Shown here: piece after piece, positions 25,529 to 34,867 of the stretch
Layout: each line of letters begins with the position of its first letter
How positions within the stretch are numbered: the stretch's first letter is position 1
Source: Nannocystis pusilla
GTDB taxonomy: Bacteria > Myxococcota_A > Polyangia > Nannocystales > Nannocystaceae
Direction: 5' to 3'
Assembly: GCF_026626665.1 (NCBI RefSeq)
Contig: NZ_JAPNKE010000002.1
Location: 9,258,001-9,322,000, forward strand
DNA: 64,000 nucleotides
Translations under genes and position numbers: made by a program
Notes under the pieces: model-generated
The model's database searches: none
What the model was told of the DNA's origin: nothing
The model's input: only the letters and a program-made list of their open reading frames with translations

Positions 25529-27357
25529 CTATTCCCGTCGTCGGTTTCCTCTTTGAAGCCCATGCGATAGAGCTCGGCGTAGACGCCGCCGCGCGCGAGC
25601 AGGACGTCGTGCGGTCCCTGCTCGACGACCACGCCGTCCTGCAGCACGAGGATCTTGTCGGCCCGCCGGACCGTGCTTAACCGGTGAGCGATCACCAGCA
25701 CGCTGCGCCCGCGCAGCAGCCGCTCGATCGCGGCCTGCACCTTGTGCTCGGTCATGCTGTCGACGCTCGCGGTCGCCTCGTCGAGGATGAGCAGCGTCGG
25801 CTGGCGCGCGGCCACCCGCGCGAACGCCAGCAGCTGCGCCTCGCCGGCCGACAGGTTGCGCCCGCGCTCGCCCACCACGAACTGTAGCCCGCCGCGCTCC
25901 TGCACGAAGTCCCACGCCTGCACCGTGCGCAGCGCGGCCTCGATGCGCGCCGGGTCGTCGGCCAGCCCGGCCTCGCCGAGGCTGACGTTGAACGCCACGT
26001 CGTCGTTGAACAGGAACACGTCCTGTTGGACCATCAGGACATGTCCCCGGAGACAGTCGGGGACCACGTCGCGGACCTCGAGCGCGCCGGCCGGCGCCTG
26101 CAGCGAGACGCTGCCGCGGTAGCCGTCGTAGGTGCGCGTCAAGATCCGCCCGAGGCTGGTCTTGCCCGAGCCGGTGCGGCCGACCACCGCCACGACCTCG
26201 CCGGGGGCGATGTCGAAGTCGATGCCCTTGAGCACGTCGGCGGCGCCCTCGCGGTAGCCGAAGCGGAGGTCGCGGACCTGCAGCCCGCCGGTCCAGCCCT
26301 GCAGCGGGTCGGCGGCGCCGCCGAGGCGGGCCTCGGGCTGCTCGTCGAGGAGGCCGTAGATCCGCTCGAGCGAGGCGACCGCGCGCTGGATGGTGGCGAG
26401 CTTGGCCGAGAACTCGCGGATCGGGATGAACACCCGCTGCAGGTAGTCGATGAACGCGAACAGCAGGCCGAGGGTCACGCCGCTGCGGGCGACGTCCTCG
26501 AACAGGTACGGCGCGGCGAAGTAGATCAGCAGCGCCACGCACAGCGCGCTGACGCCGTCCATCACCGAGTAGAGCCCGGCGTCGTACCAGTTGGCCGTCT
26601 TGACCGCGCGCAGGAAGCGGTCGCCGAGCCGCTCGAACTCCTGCACCGCCGCGCGCTCGCGGCCGAACAGCTGCAGCACCGTCACGCCCGCCAGCTGCTC
26701 CGCCAGGTACCCGCTCTGGACCGACTGGGCGCGCCGGATCTCGAGCTGCAGCGTCCGCAGGCGGGCCGAGAAGTGGGCCACGATCACCCACAGCAGCGGC
26801 GCCGCGGCCAGCGACACCAGCGTGAGGCGCCAGTCCATCACGAACATCGCCACCAGGATCGACAGGATCACCGCGACGTCGGTGAGGATCGTGAACACCC
26901 CGAACGCGAGCGTCTCGCTCAGCGCCTCGATGTCGCTGGTGCTGCGCGCGAGCAGGTTGCCGATCGGCGTCTTGTCGAAGAAGCGGGCCGGGAGCCGGAG
27001 CACGTGGCCGAAGATCGAGCGGCGCAGGTCGGTGATGGTCGCGTGGCCGGCCCGCGACAGCGCGTAGTTCTGGACCGCGAAGGCGAGGAACTCGGCCATC
27101 ACCGCGCCGAGGAACAGCATGCCGGTGACGCGCAGGCCGATCAGGTCGCCCTTGGCGATGTCGGTGTCGACGGCCGCCTTGACCAGCAGCGGCCGCAGCG
27201 CCGACATCGCCGCGACCACCGGGATCATCCACAAGCCGAGCCACAGCCAGCGCTTGTGCGCCTGCGCGTACGGCCAGAACCGGCGCAGCGCGGCCCAGGT
27301 GCTGCCCTGCGGCGCGCCCTCCGGACGGCCCTTCGACCTGGTCTTCGGGTCAGCCAT
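25529..27357 (-). CDS. ABC exporter half-transporter, catalytic subunit (MdlB-like), frame break near the stop
   Basis: About 609 residues. Six hydrophobic segments (residues ~35-330) form the exporter membrane domain, and the NBD follows with Walker A VVGRTGSGKTSLG, VQQDVFLFNDD (Q-loop), the atypical signature LSAGEAQ, Walker B LLILDEATASVD with its catalytic Glu, and AHRLSTV (H-loop). The frame stays open past the typical end YRMGFKEETDDG; one missing G at 25534-25536 would give a stop at 25529. It overlaps the upstream ABC gene by 8 nt. The pair forms a heterodimer: this subunit has the good Walker B but the poor signature. The substrate is unknown. Confidence 0.85.
26037..26062. repeat. 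GGACATGTCCCC motif inside the ABC gene
   Basis: GGACATGTCCCCGG with GACAGTCGGGGACC downstream. It encodes the short stretch PDCLRGHVL just before the Q-loop, an NBD surface position where length varies. Confidence 0.35.
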
Positions 27358-29182
27358 GGTGCGCGGCCTCCTGGTGGCGGTGGGTCTCGGCGTAGACGCC
27401 GTTCAGCGCGAGCAGCTGGGCGTGCGTGCCGCGCTCGACGACGGCGCCGCGCTCGAGCACGAGGATCTCGTCGGCGTGCTCGAGCACGCTGGTGCGGTGC
27501 GACACGATCACCGTGGTCGCCGCCTGCTTCATCAGGCCGCCGCCGTCCTCGTCGTGGAGCCCGCGGATCGCCGCCACCAGGCGCACCTCGGTGCCCTGGT
27601 CGACCGCCGACAGCACGTCGTCGAGCAGGAGCAGCCCCGGCCCGCGGTACAGCGCCCGCGCCAGCGCCGTCCGCTGGCGCTGCCCGCCCGACAGCATCAC
27701 CCCGCGCTCGCCGACGACGGTGTCGAGCCCCTCGGGCAGCGAGCGCACGTCGTCGACCAGGCAGGCCGCGCGCAGCACCTGCTGCAGCCGCGGGTCCTCC
27801 CCCGCGTCCGCGCGCAGGTGCGACGACGAGGCCGAACCGCCGCCGTCCTCGCCGCGCACGTGCCCGGTCCGCTCGCCGCGCAGGCGGATGTTGTCGCGCA
27901 GCGTGGTCGAGAACAAAAACGGGTCCTGCGGCACGACCGCGAGCTGGGAGCGGACCTGGTCCAGAGGCAAGGTCGTGACGTCCTTGCCGCCCACCCACAC
28001 GGTCCCGACCGGCGGCGTGTACACGCGCGACAGCAGGTGGATCAGCGTCGACTTGCCGGCGCCGGTGCGGCCGAAGATCCCGAGCGTCTTGCCGGGCGCG
28101 AGCGCGAACGAGATGTCGCGCAGCGACGGCTCCACCGCCCCGGGGTAGGTGAAGGTCATGCCGCGCAGCTCGAGCGACGGCGGCGGCCCGGGCGGCAAGA
28201 TGTCCGTCGGGACAGGTAGACCGTCGGGCGTGGTGACGACCTCGTCGACCCGCTTGATCGCCACGAAGCCGCGCGACACCGAGGCCAGCACCCACGCGAC
28301 CGCCATCAGCAGCGCGACCAGGCTGCCCAGCAGGGTGGTGAAGGTGACGAGCGCGCCGACCGGCAGCTCGCCGGCGATCACCCGCGCGCCGCCGACCCAC
28401 AGCACGATCGCCGCCGCCACCTGGCCCGACAGCCCGAGCACCGGCATCGAGAACGCGCGCATCGACGACAACCGCAGCTGCAGGTCGAGATAGGTCTGGT
28501 TGCGGGTGTCGAAGTGGCGCAGGATCGCCGCCTCGGCCGCGTGCGCGCGCACCGTGCCGATGCCGGCGTACGACTCGAGCACGCGGTCCGACAGCCGCCC
28601 GAGCTCCTCGAACGACACCCGGATCAGCGAGTAGAACCGGCGCACCACCGCGATCGTGTAGGCGCTGCCGATCGCGATCGGCAGCAAGCACCACAGCGTC
28701 AGCCAGGCGTCGGTGAGCAGCATCTGCCCGAGGTGCAGCGGGACCGCGACGGCGACGTTGCACACCTGCAGGCCGGCGAAGCCGATGAGCAGGCGGATCG
28801 ACATCGTGTCGTTGGTCGCCATGCTGACCAGCTCGCCGACCTTGCGCTTGAGGAAGAACGGCCGCTGGAGCGCCAGCAGGTGGCTGAACAGGTCGACGCT
28901 GACGCGGTACTCGACCTCGCGCCCGGGGTTGAAGAACAGCACCCGCGACAGGGTGCGCACGACCACCACCGCGACCGCCCAGATCATCAGCTCGAGGGCG
29001 ATGCCCTGGCCGACCGCGAGGGCGTCCGCCTTGCCACCGCCGAAGGCGTCGAGGGCGTTGCCGATGAGGGTCGGGATGCGCACCACCGCGTAGTTGGTGG
29101 CGACCAACATCGCGAAGCCCAGCGCGTACTGCGGCAGGTTGCGCCGGACGTACCGGTGAAAGAAGCGGGTGGCGAGCGACAC
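27350..29182 (-). CDS. ABC exporter half-transporter, degenerate-site subunit (MdlA-like)
   Basis: A 610-residue type IV ABC exporter subunit. The membrane domain has six helices. The NBD has Walker A IFGRTGAGKSTL, Q-loop PQDPFLFS, a canonical signature LSGGQRQR, and Walker B LLLLDDVLSAVD, in which Asp replaces the catalytic Glu; the H-loop His is kept (VSHRTSV). With the partner's LSAGE signature this makes one degenerate and one active ATP site, as in TM287/288 and BmrCD. A Gly/Ser-rich insert (EDGGGSASSSHL) lies between Q-loop and signature. It is the first gene of the exporter pair; GTG start. Confidence 0.88.
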   Translation of the reverse strand: MSLATRFFHRYVRRNLPQYALGFAMLVATNYAVVRIPTLIGNALDAFGGGKADALAVGQGIALELMIWAVAVVVVRTLSRVLFFNPGREVEYRVSVDLFSHLLALQRPFFLKRKVGELVSMATNDTMSIRLLIGFAGLQVCNVAVAVPLHLGQMLLTDAWLTLWCLLPIAIGSAYTIAVVRRFYSLIRVSFEELGRLSDRVLESYAGIGTVRAHAAEAAILRHFDTRNQTYLDLQLRLSSMRAFSMPVLGLSGQVAAAIVLWVGGARVIAGELPVGALVTFTTLLGSLVALLMAVAWVLASVSRGFVAIKRVDEVVTTPDGLPVPTDILPPGPPPSLELRGMTFTYPGAVEPSLRDISFALAPGKTLGIFGRTGAGKSTLIHLLSRVYTPPVGTVWVGGKDVTTLPLDQVRSQLAVVPQDPFLFSTTLRDNIRLRGERTGHVRGEDGGGSASSSHLRADAGEDPRLQQVLRAACLVDDVRSLPEGLDTVVGERGVMLSGGQRQRTALARALYRGPGLLLLDDVLSAVDQGTEVRLVAAIRGLHDEDGGGLMKQAATTVIVSHRTSVLEHADEILVLERGAVVERGTHAQLLALNGVYAETHRHQEAAHHG

Positions 29183-29246
29183 GGGCGAGCCGGGGTCCGG
29201 GGCCTATAGCAGAAATCGACGCCGGGGGTCGGACACTACACTGCAG

Positions 29247-29290
29247 AAAAAAACATGGGCCAGACCGGCGAATCGCCAGTCTGGCCCATG
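29247..29290 (-). terminator. Rho-independent terminator of the small lipoprotein gene
   Basis: CATGGGCCAGAC (29254-29265) pairs perfectly with GTCTGGCCCATG (29279-29290), with an inner GGCG-AAT-CGCC extension. On the minus strand it is followed by seven Ts (29253-29247). It separates the lipoprotein from the ABC genes. Confidence 0.92.
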
Positions 29291-29327
29291 GAGCAGCAAG
29301 CTGAGATCTCCCGGAGGGAGACCAGGC

Positions 29328-29534
29328 TTACGGGGTGGGGGCAGCCGCGTCGCCACCCTCGGCCGGGGTACCCTCGGCCGGAGTCTCCTCGGCGGTCTTC
29401 TCACCCTCGGCGGGGGTCTCCGCCGGGGTCTCGGTCTTCGCCTCGTCGGGGTTGGCGGTGTCGGTCTTGCTCTTGTTGCAGCCAAAGGTCGCCACCGAGA
29501 GGGCGGCGAACACGATCGCGATCGTCTTCTTCAT
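29328..29534 (-). CDS. Small Glu/Pro/Ala-rich lipoprotein
   Basis: A 68-residue lipoprotein. The signal peptide MKKTIAIVFAALSVATFGC ends in a lipobox at Cys19; the mature part is only low-complexity sequence with repeated TPAEG and no further Cys. The build is like the precursor at 3801 (lipobox, GCNK/GCKK, PAEGEK) but without the Cys repeats, so they may be distant paralogues. A clear SD (AGGAG) lies 5 nt before the ATG and a strong terminator follows, the signs of a highly expressed single-gene unit. Function is unknown. A longer in-frame start upstream was rejected because it lacks a signal peptide. Confidence 0.8.
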   Translation of the reverse strand: MKKTIAIVFAALSVATFGCNKSKTDTANPDEAKTETPAETPAEGEKTAEETPAEGTPAEGGDAAAPTP

Positions 29535-29696
29535 GAGTTCTCCTGAGCTTCCCCTCGCGGGGCGAATGCACGGCCCCTTGCGAGGGGCAGTCGTCGTGGA
29601 CGGTGCTTTAGCCAGGTACCGCAAAACTTGGCCAATTACCAGATTCTTGAACGTCGACCGCGCAATGCGCGCAAAATGCCCGCCAGACGCCTGAAT

Positions 29697-30308
29697 TCAT
29701 GGCTCTGCGGCCAGTTCTTCGTCGTGCTCGATCTCGTCGAGCATGCGTGACACGGCGGTGAGCGCGTCGCGGAGATCGACGAGGAGGGCGGAGAAGCGCG
29801 CGTCGGCAGCGACTTCTCCGCCGAGATCTTCCCGCAGCTCTTCCCACCGGCGATAGGCGTCGGCCAGCAGACGCTGGGTCTGACCGCCGTCGAAGCCGTC
29901 ATCGGCGACGTGCTGATACAACCCTGCGACACGGTCGGCGCGTCGTCTCGAGACCCCGCGCCAGCGCTCGTAAGCCCGCTGCGGATCGCTCGCGCGCAGC
30001 CATCGTCGGGCCGCGCGCTCGATCTCCGCCACGTTGCCGCGCAGCGCCTTCACCACCTCGCGGTACGCCGGCAGGTTGGCGCGCACGTAGCTGCGAGCCA
30101 CTCGCTCGCGCGCCTCGGCGCGCTCCGCCTCGAGCGTCGCGCCGTCCTGGAAGCCGGCCTTGCGGCGGGTCTCGGCCAGCTCGTCCGGGGTCATCGACGC
30201 CGGGGCCGCGGCGACCGTCGGACGCACCGGAGGAGGCTCCGCCCGCGGCGCCGACTCCGGCTCCGCGCACGCTCCGAACACCAGCGCGACCGCTGCGACC
30301 CTGCGCAT
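29697..30308 (-). CDS. Helical lipoprotein of unknown function
   Basis: A 203-residue protein with a lipoprotein signal MRRVAAVALVFGAC. After a Pro-rich linker the rest is charged and helical (ETRRKAGFQDGATLEAERAEARERVARSYVRAN...), probably a small helical bundle in the periplasm. I do not recognise the family. The gene is divergent from xdhC, with 66 nt between starts. It ends 163 nt before the SD of the small lipoprotein gene. Function unknown. Confidence 0.65.
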   Translation of the reverse strand: MRRVAAVALVFGACAEPESAPRAEPPPVRPTVAAAPASMTPDELAETRRKAGFQDGATLEAERAEARERVARSYVRANLPAYREVVKALRGNVAEIERAARRWLRASDPQRAYERWRGVSRRRADRVAGLYQHVADDGFDGGQTQRLLADAYRRWEELREDLGGEVAADARFSALLVDLRDALTAVSRMLDEIEHDEELAAEP

Positions 30309-30360
30309 CTCTCGTCCGGCCAACCTTGTAACTGCCCGGCGCCTCGAACAAGCCCCGGGC

Positions 30361-30366
30361 TACACT
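30361..30366 (+). promoter_or_regulatory. -10 box of the XdhC gene
   Basis: GGC-TACACT ends 8 nt before the GTG at 30375. Confidence 0.45.
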
Positions 30367-30374
30367 TCGCGGCG

Positions 30375-31256
30375 GTGCTCCCGGTCGCTCGTGCCGTCGT
30401 CGACGTCCTGTCCGGAAGGACGGGTGGGCCCGCGGCTCTGGCGACCGTGATCGGTCGTTCGGGCTCGGCGCCGCAGGTCGTGGGGGCCCGTCTGCTCCTG
30501 CGCGAGGACGGCGTGCAGGTCGGCACGGTGGGCGGTGGTGCGATCGAGGAGCAGGTGCTCGACGCCTGCCGCGCATGTCTGCGCGACGGCAGCCCGCGGG
30601 TGGTCAAGGCGCACCTGGTCCGCGACCTCGGCATGTGCTGCGGCGGCGCCATGGAGGTGTTCGTGGAGTATCTCGCCCCTGAAGCGCGGCTCGTCCTCGT
30701 CGGCGCCGGCCACGTGGCCCAGGCGGTGGCTCCGGTGGCGGCCGGGGTCGGCTTTCGCGTCGTCGTCGTCGACGACCGCGAAGATCTGCTCGAGCACCCC
30801 GCCTTCGCCGGCGCCGAGCGGCACGCCCGCGACGTCGACGAGCTCGAGCTCGCCGTGCCCGACCTCGGCGAGCGCGACTACGTCGTCATCCTCACCCGCG
30901 ACCACGCCCGCGACGAGCGGGCTCTGGCGCATCTGGTCCGCCGCCCCCACCGCTACCTCGGGATGATCGGCAGCGTCCGCAAGGTCCACGCGATCGTCGC
31001 TCGCGTCCTGCGCCGCGAGCAGGAGCTGGGCCGCCCGCGGCCCGACCTGTCGCGCGTGCGGGCCCCGGTGGGAATTGCGCTGGGCGGGCGCACCCCGGCC
31101 GAGATCGCCATCAGCATCGTCGCCGAGCTGCTGGCGGACCGCCACGGCGGCACGGGGGCGGCCATGAATGTCGTCCCGCAGGCGCTCGCCCGGCTCGGCG
31201 CAGCGGCCTCGACCGGCGTCGAAGGCCGCGAAGGCGACGCGCGCGACGACCGCTGA
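30375..31256 (+). CDS. xdhC: XdhC/CoxI family molybdenum-enzyme maturation protein
   Basis: A 293-residue protein. The N-terminal XdhC/CoxI domain has GRSGSAPQVVGARLLL, GTVGGGAIEEQVL and CCGGAMEVFVE; the C-terminal Rossmann domain has LVLVGAGHVAQAVAPVAAGVGF and YLGMIGSVRKV. XdhC proteins bind the molybdenum cofactor, have it sulfurated and insert it into xanthine dehydrogenase-type enzymes. No such oxidoreductase lies in the window. A MocA-like transferase, which makes the cofactor's CMP form, is two genes downstream on the same strand, consistent with a split cofactor-handling set. The GTG start is supported by the box at 30361. Confidence 0.88.
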   Translation: MLPVARAVVDVLSGRTGGPAALATVIGRSGSAPQVVGARLLLREDGVQVGTVGGGAIEEQVLDACRACLRDGSPRVVKAHLVRDLGMCCGGAMEVFVEYLAPEARLVLVGAGHVAQAVAPVAAGVGFRVVVVDDREDLLEHPAFAGAERHARDVDELELAVPDLGERDYVVILTRDHARDERALAHLVRRPHRYLGMIGSVRKVHAIVARVLRREQELGRPRPDLSRVRAPVGIALGGRTPAEIAISIVAELLADRHGGTGAAMNVVPQALARLGAAASTGVEGREGDARDDR

Positions 31257-31262
31257 TACACT
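31257..31262 (+). promoter_or_regulatory. Extended -10 box overlapping the xdhC stop
   Basis: TGA-TACACT: the TGA is the stop of xdhC and the box ends 8 nt before the ATG at 31271. Confidence 0.45.
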
Positions 31263-31270
31263 CCGCCGCG

Positions 31271-33121
31271 ATGTTCACCGCCCGCGTCGCGCTCGTGACG
31301 GCCGCCATGGTCGTCGCTCCTGCCACACTTGGCTGCGCCAAGAAGACACCGCCGCCCAACGTCGTCGTGGTCGACGAACCGCAGTCGGACGGCGCCGGCG
31401 GCGCTCCGGGTGAGGGCCAGGCCGGGACTCCCACGCGCAAGCCGCCCCCGGGCAAGCCGCTCAAGCTGCGCGCCACTCTCCACGGCGCCGGCGATCTGAT
31501 GGCCCTGGTCAAGCAGACCACCACCGCCTGGACCCCCAAGCAGCCGATCGATCCGTCGGCGCAGATCCAGGCGATGCTGCTGCAGATGGGCTTCGGACCG
31601 GGCCTGTGGGCCAACCTCGATCTGGCCGGCCCGTTCGCCGTCGACGCCACGTTCTTCGCCCAGGACCCGAGCAACGACCTCAAGCTCGCGGGCACGCTCG
31701 CGGCCGTCAGCGCCAAGGGAGTCATGGACGGCATGCCCTCGGGCCAGCGGCCGCAGCCGCTCGGCAACGGCCTGTGGGAGCTCGTCCAGGGCGAGCTGCG
31801 GGTGCTCCTGCGCGAGAAGCCGAAGGCCCTCGAGTTCGCGCTGTCGAACGCCGACCTCGAGCGGGCCGCCGGGCTCGCCGAGGAGGCCGGGCAGGGGCGG
31901 CGGCTGCGGCTGCGCGGCACCGACCTGCCGCCCGGCATGCTCGAGACCAGCGCCATCTCCGGGCTGCCGGCCGGCCTGCGCCGGCAGGTCCTCGCGGTCC
32001 TGCGCGAGGCCACCGCGGGCTCGCTCGAGCTCGACGCCGGCACCGACCGCGACCTCGTGCTGCAGCTCTCGGCCGACGCCCCGTTCTCGCGCCTCGGTCT
32101 GTCGCCGCTGGGCCCGGCGCGCACCGACCCGACCGCGCTCGAAGCTGTCCTTCCGGCCAGCCCGGCCCTGGTCGTGGCGATGCCGTGGGGCACCCCCGAG
32201 GTCTTGCACACCGCCCTCGACAAGGGCGTCCCGTTGAGCCAGATCCCCGCGCCCTTCGACGTCGTCGCCAAGGACGCCATCGCGGCCGCCCACGCCGTCC
32301 TCGACCAGGTCCAGAGCGACGTCGTGTTCGCCCTCTACCTCTCGCCGAAGGGCGAGGCCACCGCGGTCCTGGCCGCCAACGTCAAGGACGAGGCCGGCGC
32401 GCGGGCGGCCATCCGCGGCATCGAGCAGGCGCTGGCCAAGGGCTTCGCCGCGTTCGACAGCCTGACCGGCGAGGACAAGTCGGCCAAGATCAACTTCACC
32501 CTCAAGACCGACGGCGCCAAGGCCGGCCCGGTCAAGGGCGACCTGTTGACGATCCCTGTCCCGAAGAACATGGCCAAAGAGGCAGCCGATCTCGAGCCGT
32601 TCCTGGTCGGCAAGAAGAAGCTCGAGGCCGCCTCGTTCGTGACCGGCAACCTCGCGGTGTTCACCGTCGGCGCCGGCGCCACCAAGGTCGCCGGCGACAT
32701 CGGCGGCGCGCTCAAGGGCCGCAAGACCAGCCTCGGCGCCGACGTCGGCCTGCGCCTGGCCCGGGCCGCCAGCCAGGGCTGCCACTTCTGCGTCAGCGTC
32801 GACCCGGCCGCGCTGCTGCGGCTGTCGGTGCTGAGCAGCGCCGAGGCGCGGGCCGACAAGGCGCGCCTGAAGAAGATCGAGACCGGCGCGGCCGCCTTCA
32901 CCCGCATCGGCGGGGCCGTGGGCGTCGGCGTCAAGCTCGACCCCAACCTCGGCAGCCTGGCCGTCGGCGTGCCCAAGGCGGTGCTCGTGCCCTCGCCGGC
33001 CGACGCCGCCCAGCTCAGCGAGCTGTTCGGCGACAAGGCCGAGCCGGCCCGCCCGAACGACAAGCCGCTGTCGAACAAGGGCGCGGCGCGCGAGCCGTCG
33101 CCGGCGGGCCCGCCTGCCTGA
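31271..33121 (+). CDS. Large lipoprotein of unknown function
   Basis: A 616-residue lipoprotein with lipobox TLGC and then a Pro/Gly linker (to about residue 65). The body has repeated alpha/beta segments (LRATLHGAGDLMALV, ALVVAMPWGTPEVLHTALD, DVVFALYLSPKGEATAVLAAN, CHFCVSVDPAALLRL), suggesting tandem related domains, and two close cysteines in CHFC. I do not recognise a family. It lies between xdhC and the MocA-like gene, but it has its own -10 box, so a link to molybdenum is not shown. Confidence 0.7.
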   Translation: MFTARVALVTAAMVVAPATLGCAKKTPPPNVVVVDEPQSDGAGGAPGEGQAGTPTRKPPPGKPLKLRATLHGAGDLMALVKQTTTAWTPKQPIDPSAQIQAMLLQMGFGPGLWANLDLAGPFAVDATFFAQDPSNDLKLAGTLAAVSAKGVMDGMPSGQRPQPLGNGLWELVQGELRVLLREKPKALEFALSNADLERAAGLAEEAGQGRRLRLRGTDLPPGMLETSAISGLPAGLRRQVLAVLREATAGSLELDAGTDRDLVLQLSADAPFSRLGLSPLGPARTDPTALEAVLPASPALVVAMPWGTPEVLHTALDKGVPLSQIPAPFDVVAKDAIAAAHAVLDQVQSDVVFALYLSPKGEATAVLAANVKDEAGARAAIRGIEQALAKGFAAFDSLTGEDKSAKINFTLKTDGAKAGPVKGDLLTIPVPKNMAKEAADLEPFLVGKKKLEAASFVTGNLAVFTVGAGATKVAGDIGGALKGRKTSLGADVGLRLARAASQGCHFCVSVDPAALLRLSVLSSAEARADKARLKKIETGAAAFTRIGGAVGVGVKLDPNLGSLAVGVPKAVLVPSPADAAQLSELFGDKAEPARPNDKPLSNKGAAREPSPAGPPA

Positions 33122-33168
33122 ACGGACAGGTACGTACGCGCACCTCGAGCCCAGCCGCGCTCCTGACC

Positions 33169-33230
33169 GAAAGGACTTGTCCGGGCGGACAGGTCCTTTC
33201 GCCATGTCTGCAGGGACATGCCCGAACGGC
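33169..33230. repeat. GGACAGGTCC/GGACATG hairpins downstream of the lipoprotein gene
   Basis: GAAAGGACTTGTCC (33169-33182), loop GGGC, GGACAGGTCCTTTC (33187-33200) form a 14-bp stem with one G-U pair; then CCATGTCTGCAGGGACATGCCCGAACGG. It shows both the CATG and the CAGG/CTTG variants of the family side by side. No gene lies in 33122-33397. Confidence 0.75.
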
Positions 33231-33397
33231 CAGCCATCGGCACCCGCCGCGGGCCGCGAGTGGCTCGCTCGGGCGGACCGTGGCGTCCTGCCGCGCGATC
33301 GGGGCTCACGTCGGGCCGCAGGTCTCGAGCTCGCGTCGCGCACGTCGCCGAGCCGCGTTGCCCGGGGCTTCGCCGCACCGCCCCGCGGAGGCCGCCC

Positions 33398-33982
33398 GTG
33401 ACCGCCCTCGGCGCGGTCGTCCTCGCTGCCGGCGCCGGCGAGCGCATGGGCCGGCCCAAGGCGCTGCTCGAGTGGCGCGGCCGCAGCTTCGTGCGCCACG
33501 CCGTCGCCCAGGCCGAGGCCGCGGAGGCCAGCCCGATCGTCGTCGTCGAGGGCGCGGTCGTCATCCCGGCCGAGGACCTCGGGCCGGCGATCAAGGTGAC
33601 CAATCCGACATGGCCGCAAGGACAGATGGACAGCCTGCGCCGCGGCCTGGAAGAGTTAGACATGCTCGCGCCCGGGTGCGCCGCGCTGGTGCTGACGGTC
33701 GACCGCCCGCACGTACGGCCCGAGACGGTCGCGGCGCTGGCTGCGGCGTTCCGCGCGGCGCCCACGCAGGTGTGGCAGCCGGAGCACGGCGGTCGCCGCG
33801 GACACCCGCTGATCTGGCCGGCCGAGTGGGTGCCGCAGCTGCTGGCGCTGGGGCCGAGCGACAGCCCGCGCGACCTGCTGGGACGACCGCAGGTCACCGG
33901 CCTCCGCCGCGCCCTCGCGGTCGACGATCCCGCCGTGCTGGACAACCTCGACCGGCCCGCCGATCTCGCGCGGCTACCGTGA
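33398..33982 (+). CDS. MocA-like molybdenum cofactor nucleotidyltransferase family protein
   Basis: A 194-residue GT-A fold transferase. The N-terminal nucleotide-binding loop is VVLAAGAGERMGRPKALLEWRG; downstream are NPTWPQGQMDSLRRGLEEL and TVDRPHVRPETV, and GHPLIWPAEW near the middle. These match the MobA/MocA family that adds CMP (or GMP) to molybdopterin; a different nucleotidyl transfer cannot be excluded. The GTG start has an SD-like GGAGG just upstream, and longer upstream reading frames are Arg-rich. It lies on the same strand as xdhC. Confidence 0.8.
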   Translation: MTALGAVVLAAGAGERMGRPKALLEWRGRSFVRHAVAQAEAAEASPIVVVEGAVVIPAEDLGPAIKVTNPTWPQGQMDSLRRGLEELDMLAPGCAALVLTVDRPHVRPETVAALAAAFRAAPTQVWQPEHGGRRGHPLIWPAEWVPQLLALGPSDSPRDLLGRPQVTGLRRALAVDDPAVLDNLDRPADLARLP

Positions 33983-34028
33983 GCCGAGTGGGTCCCGTTA
34001 CCCGCTGGCACTCGCCCGGCGGCCCTCG

Positions 34029-34034
34029 TATGGT
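34029..34034 (+). promoter_or_regulatory. -10 like box of the crotonase gene
   Basis: TATGGT ends 11 nt before the ATG at 34046. Confidence 0.3.
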
Positions 34035-34045
34035 CTCCCGCGCAC

Positions 34046-34867
34046 ATGTTCGAGCGCATCGAGGCCCTGCATCCGCACTACGACCCCGAGCTCCGGCTCC
34101 TCACGCTGACCCTCGACCACGGCAAGGCCAACGAGGTCGGCACCGTGACGCTCGACGCCTTCGAGGCGCTGTGCGAGCTGCTCGAGCACGGCGAGGTCGC
34201 CTGCCTGTGCACCACCAGCCGGCGCACCAGCAAGTCGGGCACCCCGATCTTCGTCTCCGGCGCCGACGTCACCGAACGCGTCGGCTGGCCCGACGAGCGC
34301 GTCAAGGCCCACGTCCGCCGCCAGCGCTCGATCCTCCAGCGCCTGCGCCACGTCCCGCTCTTCACCGTCGCGCTGAGCCACGGCGTCACGCTCGGCTGGG
34401 GCCTCGAATTCTTGCTCACCGCCGACTATTGCCTGACGACGCCGACGGGCCGCTTCGGCCTGCCGGAGACGGGCCTCGGCATCATCCCCGGCGCCCGCGG
34501 CACGGCGGAGCTGGCGCTGGCGGTGGGCCCGGCGCACGCGCTCCGGCTCGGCTGCACGGGCGAAGAGATCGGCGCCGACGAGGCGCTGCGGATCGGTCTG
34601 TGCCACGAAATCGTCCCGGACATCGACGCAGGTCTCGCCCGCGTGCGCACCTTCGCCGAACTCCTGCGACGACGCTCCCCGACCGCTGTCGCGGTGTTCA
34701 AGCGTGGCCTGTTGGGGGCCACGGGGCAGGCCGAAGCGGAGCGCCTGTGCATCGAGGCGGCCGCCTACGAACGCTGTATCGACACCGGTCAGGCCGCGAT
34801 CGGGCGCGCCTCGTTCAGCGCGATTCGCGCGGGAGAAGTGCCACCGTGGGGTCCCCGCCGGTCTTGA
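34046..34867 (+). CDS. Enoyl-CoA hydratase/isomerase (crotonase) family protein
   Basis: A 273-residue crotonase-fold protein. The first oxyanion-hole segment is IFVSGADVTE; the second is LSHGVTLGWGLEFLLTADYCLTTPTGRFGLPETGLGIIPG. The Glu in GLPETGLG lies where hydratases keep a catalytic Glu. It probably acts on a CoA thioester; the exact substrate, and whether it hydrates or isomerises, is open. It resembles members found in polyketide or fatty-acid side pathways as much as beta-oxidation, and no other lipid gene is near. Confidence 0.85.
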   Translation: MFERIEALHPHYDPELRLLTLTLDHGKANEVGTVTLDAFEALCELLEHGEVACLCTTSRRTSKSGTPIFVSGADVTERVGWPDERVKAHVRRQRSILQRLRHVPLFTVALSHGVTLGWGLEFLLTADYCLTTPTGRFGLPETGLGIIPGARGTAELALAVGPAHALRLGCTGEEIGADEALRIGLCHEIVPDIDAGLARVRTFAELLRRRSPTAVAVFKRGLLGATGQAEAERLCIEAAAYERCIDTGQAAIGRASFSAIRAGEVPPWGPRRS

